Below, piece by piece: positions 1 to 5,561 of a stretch of DNA of 6,771 nt (positions within the stretch are counted from its first letter, which is position 1; every line of letters starts with the position of its first letter). The position numbers and the translations under genes are program-made. The notes below the pieces were generated by a model, which saw only the letters and a program-made list of their open reading frames with translations, did not search any database and was not told where the DNA came from. This stretch comes from Phycisphaerae bacterium. GTDB taxonomy: Bacteria > Planctomycetota > Phycisphaerae > Sedimentisphaerales > Anaerohalosphaeraceae. Location of the stretch: NCBI GenBank assembly GCA_007121565.1, contig SKKI01000048.1:1-6771 (forward strand), read 5' to 3'.

Positions 1-845
1 ATTTTACACAAACGCTTGCAAAAGCGGCCGCGCGTCCAGTGAAATGGCAGAACAATAGCGTAGAATGCCGCCGTTATCAAGCCAAAAATGCCGGAAATCA
101 CAGCCCTGAGAAGCGATTTCTTCCGGGCCCGCGCCGCCCGGCCCAGCCCGATACGGTAATCGCGCTGGATCAGATAACGCATCGTCATTCGCTCAGGCGG
201 AACGGTTTCATAGGCAACCGCTTCTTGTATCCAGACGATTTTGCCGCCTTTGCCGACGATGCGGGTAAAGAAATCCGTATCTTCAGAACCGATAAAATTG
301 AACTGTTCATCAAACGACAGGCAATGATTCTTGAGGAACGCCATATCAAGCAGATAGTTGTTCGTTCCGGCTCGTTTGATTGATTGGCCTGTCCGGCGCG
401 ATGTTTCGGTCTTGAAGAAATTGCCCTCGACAATCCACCGCGGCGGCTCGGCGGCAAACCGCGACAATACCGGCCCGGCGGCAACTGTTGCGCCGTAGTG
501 ACACAATCCGCCCCACAACGCCTGGAGCCACTGGCCGCTGAGCGTCTGGTCGTCATCAAACCCGGCCAGGTAGTCGGCCCGCATCGCCCGGGCCTCTTGC
601 AGAATACGGTTGCGGACATGGACAAGCCCCGGATGTTGTTCCAGCACATAATGGGTCGCAAAGCGATCAAACTCGGCAACCATCGAGGCGACACGCTGCC
701 GGGTATCGTTTTCGACGACCAGCACCTCAACGACAACTTGCGGCGGGCAGGCGATCTTGTCCAGACTGGCCAGCGCCGACTTGAGAGTGTCAGGCCGTCG
801 GTGTGTCGGAATGGCGATCAGGATTTTTGGATTCGATGTGGACAT
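1..845 (-). CDS. Family 2 glycosyltransferase, 3' end cut off by window edge
   Basis: Reading down the minus strand from ATG at 845-843 gives an open frame of 281 codons with no stop before the left edge, so the C-terminus is missing. The N-terminus reads KILIAIPTHRRPDTL (residues 7-21), the typical opening beta strand of a GT-A family 2 glycosyltransferase. FDDDQ at 96-100 is the metal- and nucleotide-sugar-binding acidic motif. GSEDTDFF at 186-193 matches the later acidic acceptor/catalytic region. A hydrophobic stretch at about 245-266, after a basic run (RAARARKK), looks like a membrane anchor, so the enzyme probably acts at the cytoplasmic face of the inner membrane. The start overlaps the upstream stop by one base (TGATG). 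No Shine-Dalgarno is visible, which fits translational coupling. The sugar donor and acceptor cannot be read from sequence. A role in surface polysaccharide synthesis is inferred from the neighbours. Confidence 0.9.
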   Translation of the reverse strand, partial: MSTSNPKILIAIPTHRRPDTLKSALASLDKIACPPQVVVEVLVVENDTRQRVASMVAEFDRFATHYVLEQHPGLVHVRNRILQEARAMRADYLAGFDDDQTLSGQWLQALWGGLCHYGATVAAGPVLSRFAAEPPRWIVEGNFFKTETSRRTGQSIKRAGTNNYLLDMAFLKNHCLSFDEQFNFIGSEDTDFFTRIVGKGGKIVWIQEAVAYETVPPERMTMRYLIQRDYRIGLGRAARARKKSLLRAVISGIFGLITAAFYAIVLPFHWTRGRFCKRLCK

Positions 846-1681
846 CACGGTTTTGTGAATATGCAGTTGGCGCGGGTTTGCTTTCGCAGCGTGTAGCCGG
901 CGCGTTTGAGCAGCGTCATCACATCGTGCCGCCACAGCTCTTTGTTGCACACTTCAATCACAATCACCTTGGGGTGAAGCGTCTGCGGTGCGGATTTGAA
1001 AAACGGCTCAAGTGCGCGGTCTTCATAGCCTTCAATATCAATTTTCAATGCGTCCACACGAGTGATCCGGTTGTCATTTAGAATATCAAGCAGCGGCGCC
1101 GAATCCACCATAACAGGTTCGCAGTGATGAGACTCCTTGATGACGCTGGCGGCGCCCAATCCGCCTGAACAATAAAACGGCGTTGCCTGCCCATCGCCGA
1201 TGCACAGCGGAACAACGGTGATGCTGCGAGCAAAATCGTTGACGCCGATATTGAAACGAAGCAGTTGCAAGGTTACAGGATTCGGCTCGACAGCAATAAT
1301 ACGGCCAAAACCTCGACGAGCCAATGACAGGGTGTAGTAGCCGGTGTTGGCGCCGATATCGACAAACACAGCGTCGCCGGGCGAGGCCGACCGCAGCGGA
1401 GCCGCCAGTGCATTAATTTCATTGCCGTCATACACCTTCGACGAACAGAGCAGCTTGGCGTCGGTGGTGTTCTTGTCAATATGAAGCCGATAATTGATAC
1501 CGCGAACCCGGGCGTCAACGACGGTGTAACCCTGCTTACGCCATTGCTTGCCAATCCGCTTGCATACCACGCCCCGGCTGACGCCCAACGCGGTAAGCCA
1601 CCTCAAAACAGCAGTCGCTCGGCCCGGAGCATAGACACCAAACGGCTCTTGAACACCATTGGCCCTTGTGTAGTGGGTCAT
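845..1681 (-). CDS. FkbM-family SAM-dependent methyltransferase
   Basis: The product has 278 residues, a normal size for the FkbM (Methyltransf_21) family, whose members methylate hydroxyls on sugars or other small molecules using S-adenosylmethionine. Visible motifs are the glycine-rich SAM-binding loop VDIGANTGY (107-115), the acidic end of strand 2 in VEPNP (131-135), and the family signature KIDIEGYE (213-220). No signal peptide or membrane segment is seen, so it is probably cytosolic. The ATG at 1681 is the first in-frame start after the TAG of the preceding glycosyltransferase gene, 15 bases upstream in the same frame. An AGGA overlapping that TAG lies 13 bases from the ATG, a loose ribosome site. 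The stop overlaps the next gene by one base. Lying between two glycosyltransferases, it most likely O-methylates a sugar of the same glycan, perhaps as a cap. That substrate is inference. Confidence 0.92.
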   Translation of the reverse strand: MTHYTRANGVQEPFGVYAPGRATAVLRWLTALGVSRGVVCKRIGKQWRKQGYTVVDARVRGINYRLHIDKNTTDAKLLCSSKVYDGNEINALAAPLRSASPGDAVFVDIGANTGYYTLSLARRGFGRIIAVEPNPVTLQLLRFNIGVNDFARSITVVPLCIGDGQATPFYCSGGLGAASVIKESHHCEPVMVDSAPLLDILNDNRITRVDALKIDIEGYEDRALEPFFKSAPQTLHPKVIVIEVCNKELWRHDVMTLLKRAGYTLRKQTRANCIFTKP

Positions 1682-1696
1682 CTGTAATTGTTCATC

Positions 1697-2797
1697 CTAT
1701 GGGTTTTGTTTCTCTAACTGCCGATAAACATCCAGCTCATTTTCGACCATACCATCCAGACTGAAATACGTCTTGACATAGCTTCGCAAATCGGCAAACG
1801 CGGTATTCCTGGCCTTGGCGATACCCTCGGCAAGCGCGTCCGGGCTGCCGTCACGACAAAACAGCCCCGTTCGGCCGTCGTCGATAATATCCAGCGGCCC
1901 GCCCTGGGCGAAAGAGACCACCGGCCTGCCCATCGCCATCGCCTCGACCAGCGAACGTCCGAAGCTTTCGGGCTTGCGGGAGCAGGCGACCACCACATCG
2001 GACAGGCTGTAAATTTCCGCCATTTTCTGCTGCGAACCGGCGAAAATAATCGTATCACCCAGCCCAAGCGAATCCACCAGCGCCTCAAGCTCGGCCAGGT
2101 GACCCCGCTTATCGTCCCGTGCACCGCCGACGATCAGCCCCTTGATATCCGGCATCGTCGCCGAACACCGCTTAATGGCCTGAATAAAGGCCGAAAAATT
2201 TTTCAGCGGGGTGATGCGCCCCACACACGCCGCGACATACCGGCCCGCCAGCCCGTGCCGGACTTTGAAGGCCTGGACAAAATCAGTATCCAGCCTGTCG
2301 GGGCAAAATTCATCCAGATCAACACCGCGATGCACAACCCGTATTTTTTCTTCCGGTGTGTTGTAGTTGGCCTTGATATAGTCCCTGATCGCACGGCTGA
2401 CACAAATCACCCGGTCGCCGCGGGTCATCACCTTGCTGTACGCATTGACACTGTTAAAACCGTGAACCGTGGTCACGAACGGGATATCCAGCCCTTTCAG
2501 CGCGAACACGCACAGCCAGGCGGGCACACGGCTTCGGGCATGGACGATATCGGGGCGGATGTGGCGCAAGAGCCGTTTAAGCCGATGCACACGCAGGGGC
2601 GCAGTCAGCGGGTTCTTGCTGCACACATCCAATGTCAGATGCCGACCGCCGTCGTAATTGACCTGCTCGACCAGTCGCCCGCCGGCGGAGATGACGATGC
2701 TGTCATGGCCGCGGCGCACCAGTTCACGGCTCAACTCGACCGTTCCCCGCTCGACGCCGCCCTGATTTAACTCCGGCACAAGCTGGACAATCTTCAT
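1697..2797 (-). CDS. Family 4 glycosyltransferase (GT-B fold)
   Basis: The 366-residue protein has the two-domain GT-B layout of retaining family 4 glycosyltransferases, which move a sugar from a nucleotide-sugar to a lipid-linked or glycan acceptor. The N-terminal domain starts KIVQLVPELNQGGVERG (2-18), with the donor-binding glycine motif at 13-18, and carries the VHG turn at 111-113. The C-terminal domain starts near VGRITPLKN (192-200) and contains the EX7E motif (E277 and E285, within ESFGRSLVE), followed by the GGPLDII loop (299-305). There is no membrane segment, so it is probably peripheral at the inner membrane. The ATG overlaps the upstream stop by four bases (ATGA) and has a strong GGAGG four bases before it. 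It resembles enzymes of lipopolysaccharide or capsule clusters. Donor and linkage cannot be assigned. Confidence 0.94.
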   Translation of the reverse strand: MKIVQLVPELNQGGVERGTVELSRELVRRGHDSIVISAGGRLVEQVNYDGGRHLTLDVCSKNPLTAPLRVHRLKRLLRHIRPDIVHARSRVPAWLCVFALKGLDIPFVTTVHGFNSVNAYSKVMTRGDRVICVSRAIRDYIKANYNTPEEKIRVVHRGVDLDEFCPDRLDTDFVQAFKVRHGLAGRYVAACVGRITPLKNFSAFIQAIKRCSATMPDIKGLIVGGARDDKRGHLAELEALVDSLGLGDTIIFAGSQQKMAEIYSLSDVVVACSRKPESFGRSLVEAMAMGRPVVSFAQGGPLDIIDDGRTGLFCRDGSPDALAEGIAKARNTAFADLRSYVKTYFSLDGMVENELDVYRQLEKQNP

Positions 2798-3807
2798 ACC
2801 GCCTCCGAATCGGGACGGCGACCGTCCGCCAGATTCGCCAGCGCTTCGCGTACCGTTTGGGCAACGTCGATTTTACGATCGGCCTGCCCCAGAGACCCGT
2901 CAAAAAGATGCACGCATCCCCGCGCTTGAAGGTCTCTCAAGAAAACGTCAAATTTGTTTTTCGTTTGTGTGATGTTTTTGAGTACTTCGACCTTTGCCTG
3001 ACCGGTGCAGACACACTCGCTGATCATGGATGATGAGTCGCTGGTCACAAACAGCCGATCGCAAAGCGCCAAAAAAGCCGGTATCGGATTATAGTGCTGC
3101 TTCGAATAAATCAGCCTGTAGTCAAACTCAAATTGCTCAACAACGTCCTCGGCCGCCTGGCAGGTTCGGCGGGAGGTGGTCACCCAATGCTGATGGTTTG
3201 GCGTCAGCGCAAAAATTTGCTCAAGCTGCTCACGCAGTCGGTCCGGGCAAAGACGTTCATATTTGTTGTCGCCGCCGATGATGACGCCGACCGCCGGCAG
3301 CCGATAGGCAACCTTTTGCCCAAACTCCCGGGCCATTGCCTCATAAAACCCCGCATCTGATCCGCATAACGTAATCGGCAGGGCGGTGATATTTGGTTTT
3401 TTCGGCGGGTTGTCATAGGCCGGACACAGAATATGGTCGAAATCCTTGCGAAATCCACTGGGGTACATCAGCGCAATGACCGGCAGTTTAGTCTTTCGAG
3501 CCAGCACTTTGGCCGGATAATACGCCGCCGAACCGACAGCCGTGACAACCGTGCAATCCCCGACAAGGCCGGTGACGTCGTTCAACGGCGCCGTATCGTT
3601 CGGCTCGGCCATCACAAACGGCGCAGTGGTGTACGCCCTGATCCAATCCAGAGCGTATGCGGCGGCTTTAACCGGACCAAACGGATAACGCACCACAATC
3701 TCCCGGTACTTCCAACCCATCCATCCGCACAGCGTTTTGGCCTGATTGGCGTGCCCCGGCTTGCCGTCACTGACTATTAATGACTTCATAGATGTCAAAG
3801 TGTACAT
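2794..3807 (-). CDS. ELM1-family protein (Mito_fiss_Elm1, formerly DUF1022)
   Basis: The reading frame has 337 codons and matches the bacterial branch of the ELM1 family, named after a plant mitochondrial fission factor. In bacteria these genes often sit with lipopolysaccharide genes and the fold resembles a GT-B glycosyltransferase; their reaction is not established. Motifs seen are SDGKPGHANQ at the N-terminus (13-22), GGDNKY (178-183), TTSRRT (210-215) and the C-terminal VTSDSSSMISE (254-264). In a GT-B-like reading, that last motif is where a nucleotide-sugar would bind. No signal peptide or membrane helix is seen. A second ATG at 3789 (residue 7, MKSLIVSDGK) lies closer to where homologues usually begin and may be the true start; neither ATG has a clear Shine-Dalgarno. 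It is the first gene of the glycan cluster, 45 bases after the sigma-54 activator on the same strand, so it could be cotranscribed with it. A sugar-transfer role is inferred. Confidence 0.88.
   Translation of the reverse strand: MYTLTSMKSLIVSDGKPGHANQAKTLCGWMGWKYREIVVRYPFGPVKAAAYALDWIRAYTTAPFVMAEPNDTAPLNDVTGLVGDCTVVTAVGSAAYYPAKVLARKTKLPVIALMYPSGFRKDFDHILCPAYDNPPKKPNITALPITLCGSDAGFYEAMAREFGQKVAYRLPAVGVIIGGDNKYERLCPDRLREQLEQIFALTPNHQHWVTTSRRTCQAAEDVVEQFEFDYRLIYSKQHYNPIPAFLALCDRLFVTSDSSSMISECVCTGQAKVEVLKNITQTKNKFDVFLRDLQARGCVHLFDGSLGQADRKIDVAQTVREALANLADGRRPDSEAV
2802..2806 (-). promoter_or_regulatory. Ribosome binding site of the family 4 glycosyltransferase
   Basis: The minus strand reads GGAGG followed by CGGT and then ATG. 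It lies inside the last codons of the upstream ELM1-family gene, and the ATGA overlap follows directly. It is the clearest Shine-Dalgarno in the minus-strand cluster and supports the start at 2797. Confidence 0.6.
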
Positions 3808-3823
3808 GAATGGTATGCAAACG

Positions 3824-3842
3824 CAAGGGATTTTCGCCCTTG
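3824..3842. repeat. Short inverted repeat between activator and glycan cluster
   Basis: CAAGGG and CCCTTG form a perfect 6-base stem around a 7-base loop, in the 45-base gap between the activator stop and the ELM1-family gene. On the minus strand the bases after the stem are not T-rich, so this is not a convincing intrinsic terminator. It could be a weak attenuator, an RNA-processing hairpin or chance. No other signal is seen in this gap. Confidence 0.35.
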
Positions 3843-3852
3843 GGGTTTTGGT

Positions 3853-5319
3853 TTATGGGGTTGTGGTTTTCTTTTTGACGGTGCGGCGGTCCAGTGCCGC
3901 GGCGCGGGCGGCGGCTTCGTAGGTGCCGTGGAGGGCGTAGAGGTGTTTGAGGTAGGTGGACAGGACTTCATCGGCCTGAGCGGAGCCGGTTTTCATTTTT
4001 TGCATCAGGGTTTCGAGGGGGGTGTTTTGCTGGAGTCGGTCGCCTTCGTAATCTTCTTTGAGCAGGACGCGGCGGATGCACTGGGTCAGCTCGCGGACGT
4101 TGCCGGGCCAGTGGTAGGCCGGGCCAAGGCGTTTGTCGATGACCTCCAGGACGCGCTGGGGCATATCGGCCAGGTCTTTGCCGACAATCGACGTGACGAA
4201 ATGCTCGACCAGGTGCGACAGCTCGGCCGGATCCTGCCCGATGCGCTCGGCCAGGCTCGGCACGCGGATACAGTCCGAGCAGAGACGGTAATAAAAGTCG
4301 TCGCGAAATTTGCCCTGCGCGCGCAAGGTCTCGATGGGGCAGTTGGTCGCGGCGATGACCCGCCCGCTGAACCGTCGTTTCTCGTGGCTGCCGACGGGGC
4401 TGAAGGTGCGCTCCTCAAGGACTTTGAGCAGCTTGACCTGGATGGGGATCGTGGTTTCGCCGATTTCGTCGAGGAAAATGGATCCGTGCGGGCCGCACAG
4501 GCCCAGCAGGCCCTGGTGGTCGCCAATCGCCCCGGTAAAGGCGCCTTTGGTGTGGCCGAACAGCTCCGATTCGATCAGCGTCTCGGGGTATTGCGACAGG
4601 TTGATGGCAACGAATGTTCGGGCAAAACTGACCGCAAAACGCCTGCGCTGCGGGTCATAGGGGATAAAGCCGCTTTTGCCGATGGCCGCCGCGGCGGCGC
4701 CCTTGCCCGAACCGGTCGGCCCTTCCAGCAGCGTTGAAAAATCCTCCATCCGGTCCCACAGATGCCGCTCATACCGGCGGATGTCCTGCGTGAAGATAGT
4801 GTTCCACAAGTCCATCCGCAAGGTGCGCATGCACTCGCTGGGCCCGACCAGCCCGGTATCGATGAAGAAAAACGCCCGGCGCATCTGGTAGAACAGGGCA
4901 AAATACTGCGCCGCCTGCTGCGGCCCAAAGCCGCGCTGCCACAGCGAGGCCATGGCCGCCTCGGCAAACGGTATGGCGATCGGCTCATCACCGCGGCGCT
5001 GCTGGCGGATAATCAGGGCGTCAAAATCGCGCGCGAAGCGATGAAAGGCCTCGAACAGGTAAGCATACGTCATCAATTCCCGGTCGGCCGGGTCAAAGTC
5101 CTCGACCCGTCTGAACCCGTCGGCCTCGAGCAGGGCCAGGCGACGGCGAATCTGCTCGACCGCCCGGGGGACAATCTTGCGCCAGTCGGTCTCGCTGAGT
5201 ACCCCGGCCATCCGCCGGTCAATCGCCGCCCGCTTGGCGCTGAAGGGGTTGGTGAAGGTCGCATCGGCGACCAGCGCGAAAAAATCACGATGTGATTGTG
5301 ATAGAATCTGTTTTGCCAT
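3853..5319 (-). CDS. Sigma-54-dependent transcriptional activator (AAA+ enhancer-binding protein) with unrecognised N-terminal domain
   Basis: From ATG 5319 the protein has 488 residues; a GTG at 5334 would add five. The central AAA+ domain remodels RNA polymerase carrying sigma-54. It shows GPTGSGKG (200-207, Walker A), the sigma-54-contacting GAFTGA (259-264, in ESELFGHTKGAFTGA), GSIFLDEIGE (279-288, Walker B), AATN (323-326, sensor I), arginine-finger candidates R339 and R345 in FRDDFYYRL, and WPGNVREL (404-411, sensor II). A Fis-like helix-turn-helix lies at about 467-483 (YEAAARAAALDRRTVKK), almost at the C-terminus. The first ~195 residues are probably helical, rich in Arg, Phe and Ala, and show no response-regulator, GAF, PAS or CARF pattern that I recognise, so the signal is unknown. 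The P-loop ends GKG, where this family normally has GKE. It is divergent from the activase gene, and a -24/-12 promoter candidate faces that gene, so the activase is its likeliest target. The ATG is preferred because the candidate minus-strand promoter would start RNA only about 5 bases before the GTG. Confidence 0.93.
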   Translation of the reverse strand: MAKQILSQSHRDFFALVADATFTNPFSAKRAAIDRRMAGVLSETDWRKIVPRAVEQIRRRLALLEADGFRRVEDFDPADRELMTYAYLFEAFHRFARDFDALIIRQQRRGDEPIAIPFAEAAMASLWQRGFGPQQAAQYFALFYQMRRAFFFIDTGLVGPSECMRTLRMDLWNTIFTQDIRRYERHLWDRMEDFSTLLEGPTGSGKGAAAAAIGKSGFIPYDPQRRRFAVSFARTFVAINLSQYPETLIESELFGHTKGAFTGAIGDHQGLLGLCGPHGSIFLDEIGETTIPIQVKLLKVLEERTFSPVGSHEKRRFSGRVIAATNCPIETLRAQGKFRDDFYYRLCSDCIRVPSLAERIGQDPAELSHLVEHFVTSIVGKDLADMPQRVLEVIDKRLGPAYHWPGNVRELTQCIRRVLLKEDYEGDRLQQNTPLETLMQKMKTGSAQADEVLSTYLKHLYALHGTYEAAARAAALDRRTVKKKTTTP

Positions 5320-5349
5320 ACATGAAATGTACACTCGATGGACAAATTA

Positions 5350-5364
5350 TGCAAGCTTAAAACC
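5350..5364 (-). promoter_or_regulatory. Possible sigma-54 (-24/-12) promoter facing the activator gene
   Basis: On the minus strand AGG is followed by TTTTAAGC and then TTGCA, giving the required GG-N10-GC spacing (GG at 5364-5363, GC at 5352-5351). The -12 element matches consensus fully, but the -24 element matches only at GG. Transcription would begin near 5339, about 20 bases before the ATG at 5319. This would allow autoregulation. No good -35/-10 pair was found as an alternative; CATAAT at 5351-5346 could serve as a lone -10. Confidence 0.3.
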
Positions 5365-5377
5365 TGAAATTGCCTTT

Positions 5378-5414
5378 TTTACCTCGACCTGAATTGACTA
5401 ACAATTTATCTCGA
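5378..5414. promoter_or_regulatory. Candidate activator-binding region (direct and inverted repeats)
   Basis: Two copies of TTTAYCTCGA lie at 5378-5387 (TTTACCTCGA) and 5405-5414 (TTTATCTCGA), matching at 9 of 10 bases and starting 27 bases apart. Between and overlapping them is a perfect inverted repeat, AATTG-ACTAA-CAATT (5392-5406). The block lies upstream of the plus-strand -24/-12 element and between the two divergent promoter candidates, where an enhancer-binding protein would be expected to bind. The region is AT-rich, so short repeats can arise by chance. Assignment to the neighbouring activator is inference. Confidence 0.35.
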
Positions 5415-5441
5415 AAAGACTTAGAAAAATTTCAAATAGAA

Positions 5442-5457
5442 TGGCACAGGATTTGTT
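5442..5457 (+). promoter_or_regulatory. Candidate sigma-54 (-24/-12) promoter of the activase gene
   Basis: TGGCAC-N5-TTGTT closely matches the sigma-54 consensus TGGCAC-N5-TTGCW. The GG at 5443-5444 and the GT at 5455-5456 have the obligatory 10-base spacing; the only departure is T for C in the -12 dinucleotide. The -24 half is perfect. Transcription would start near 5467, leaving a leader of about 95 bases before the ATG at 5562. A gene for a sigma-54 activator lies divergently next to it, which makes the match much more credible than sequence alone. Confidence 0.6.
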
Positions 5458-5547
5458 AATTAAACCACTATGCCGAAAAAATATGGTTTTTTGAAAAAAA
5501 TCATGTTTAATACTGACTTTACGGAGTAAATGGATTTTATAACAGTC

Positions 5548-5552
5548 GGGAG
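5548..5552 (+). promoter_or_regulatory. Ribosome binding site of the activase gene
   Basis: GGGAG ends nine bases before the ATG at 5562. An in-frame TAG at 5556-5558 rules out any longer start in this frame, so the site and the start support each other. Confidence 0.6.
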
Positions 5553-5561
5553 AAGTAGTTT

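Noticed and set aside
185..896. Open frames on both strands over the left-edge gene (183 codons minus, 170 codons plus)
   Set aside because: The family 2 glycosyltransferase motifs are in a different minus-strand frame that stays open from 845 to the edge.
2099..2770. Plus-strand open frame of 223 codons opposite the family 4 glycosyltransferase
   Set aside because: The minus strand carries all conserved glycosyltransferase motifs over the same bases, so this is a shadow frame.
3824..3842. Rho-independent terminator between the activator and the glycan cluster
   Set aside because: The stem is only 6 base pairs, and on the minus strand it is followed by CGTTTGCATACC rather than a T run.
3928..4737. 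Long plus-strand open frame of 269 codons opposite the activator
   Set aside because: It lies wholly antisense to the conserved AAA+ domain, has no recognisable motifs, and is the kind of frame that GC-rich codon bias produces.
5328..5334. TGTACA hexamer near the activator start and again at 3801-3806
   Set aside because: A six-base palindrome shared by two sites, one of which may be coding, is too short to claim as an operator.
5346..5374. Sigma-70 promoter for the activator using CATAAT as -10
   Set aside because: No acceptable -35 hexamer lies 16-18 bases upstream; the overlapping TTGCA with a correctly spaced GG is at least as good an explanation.
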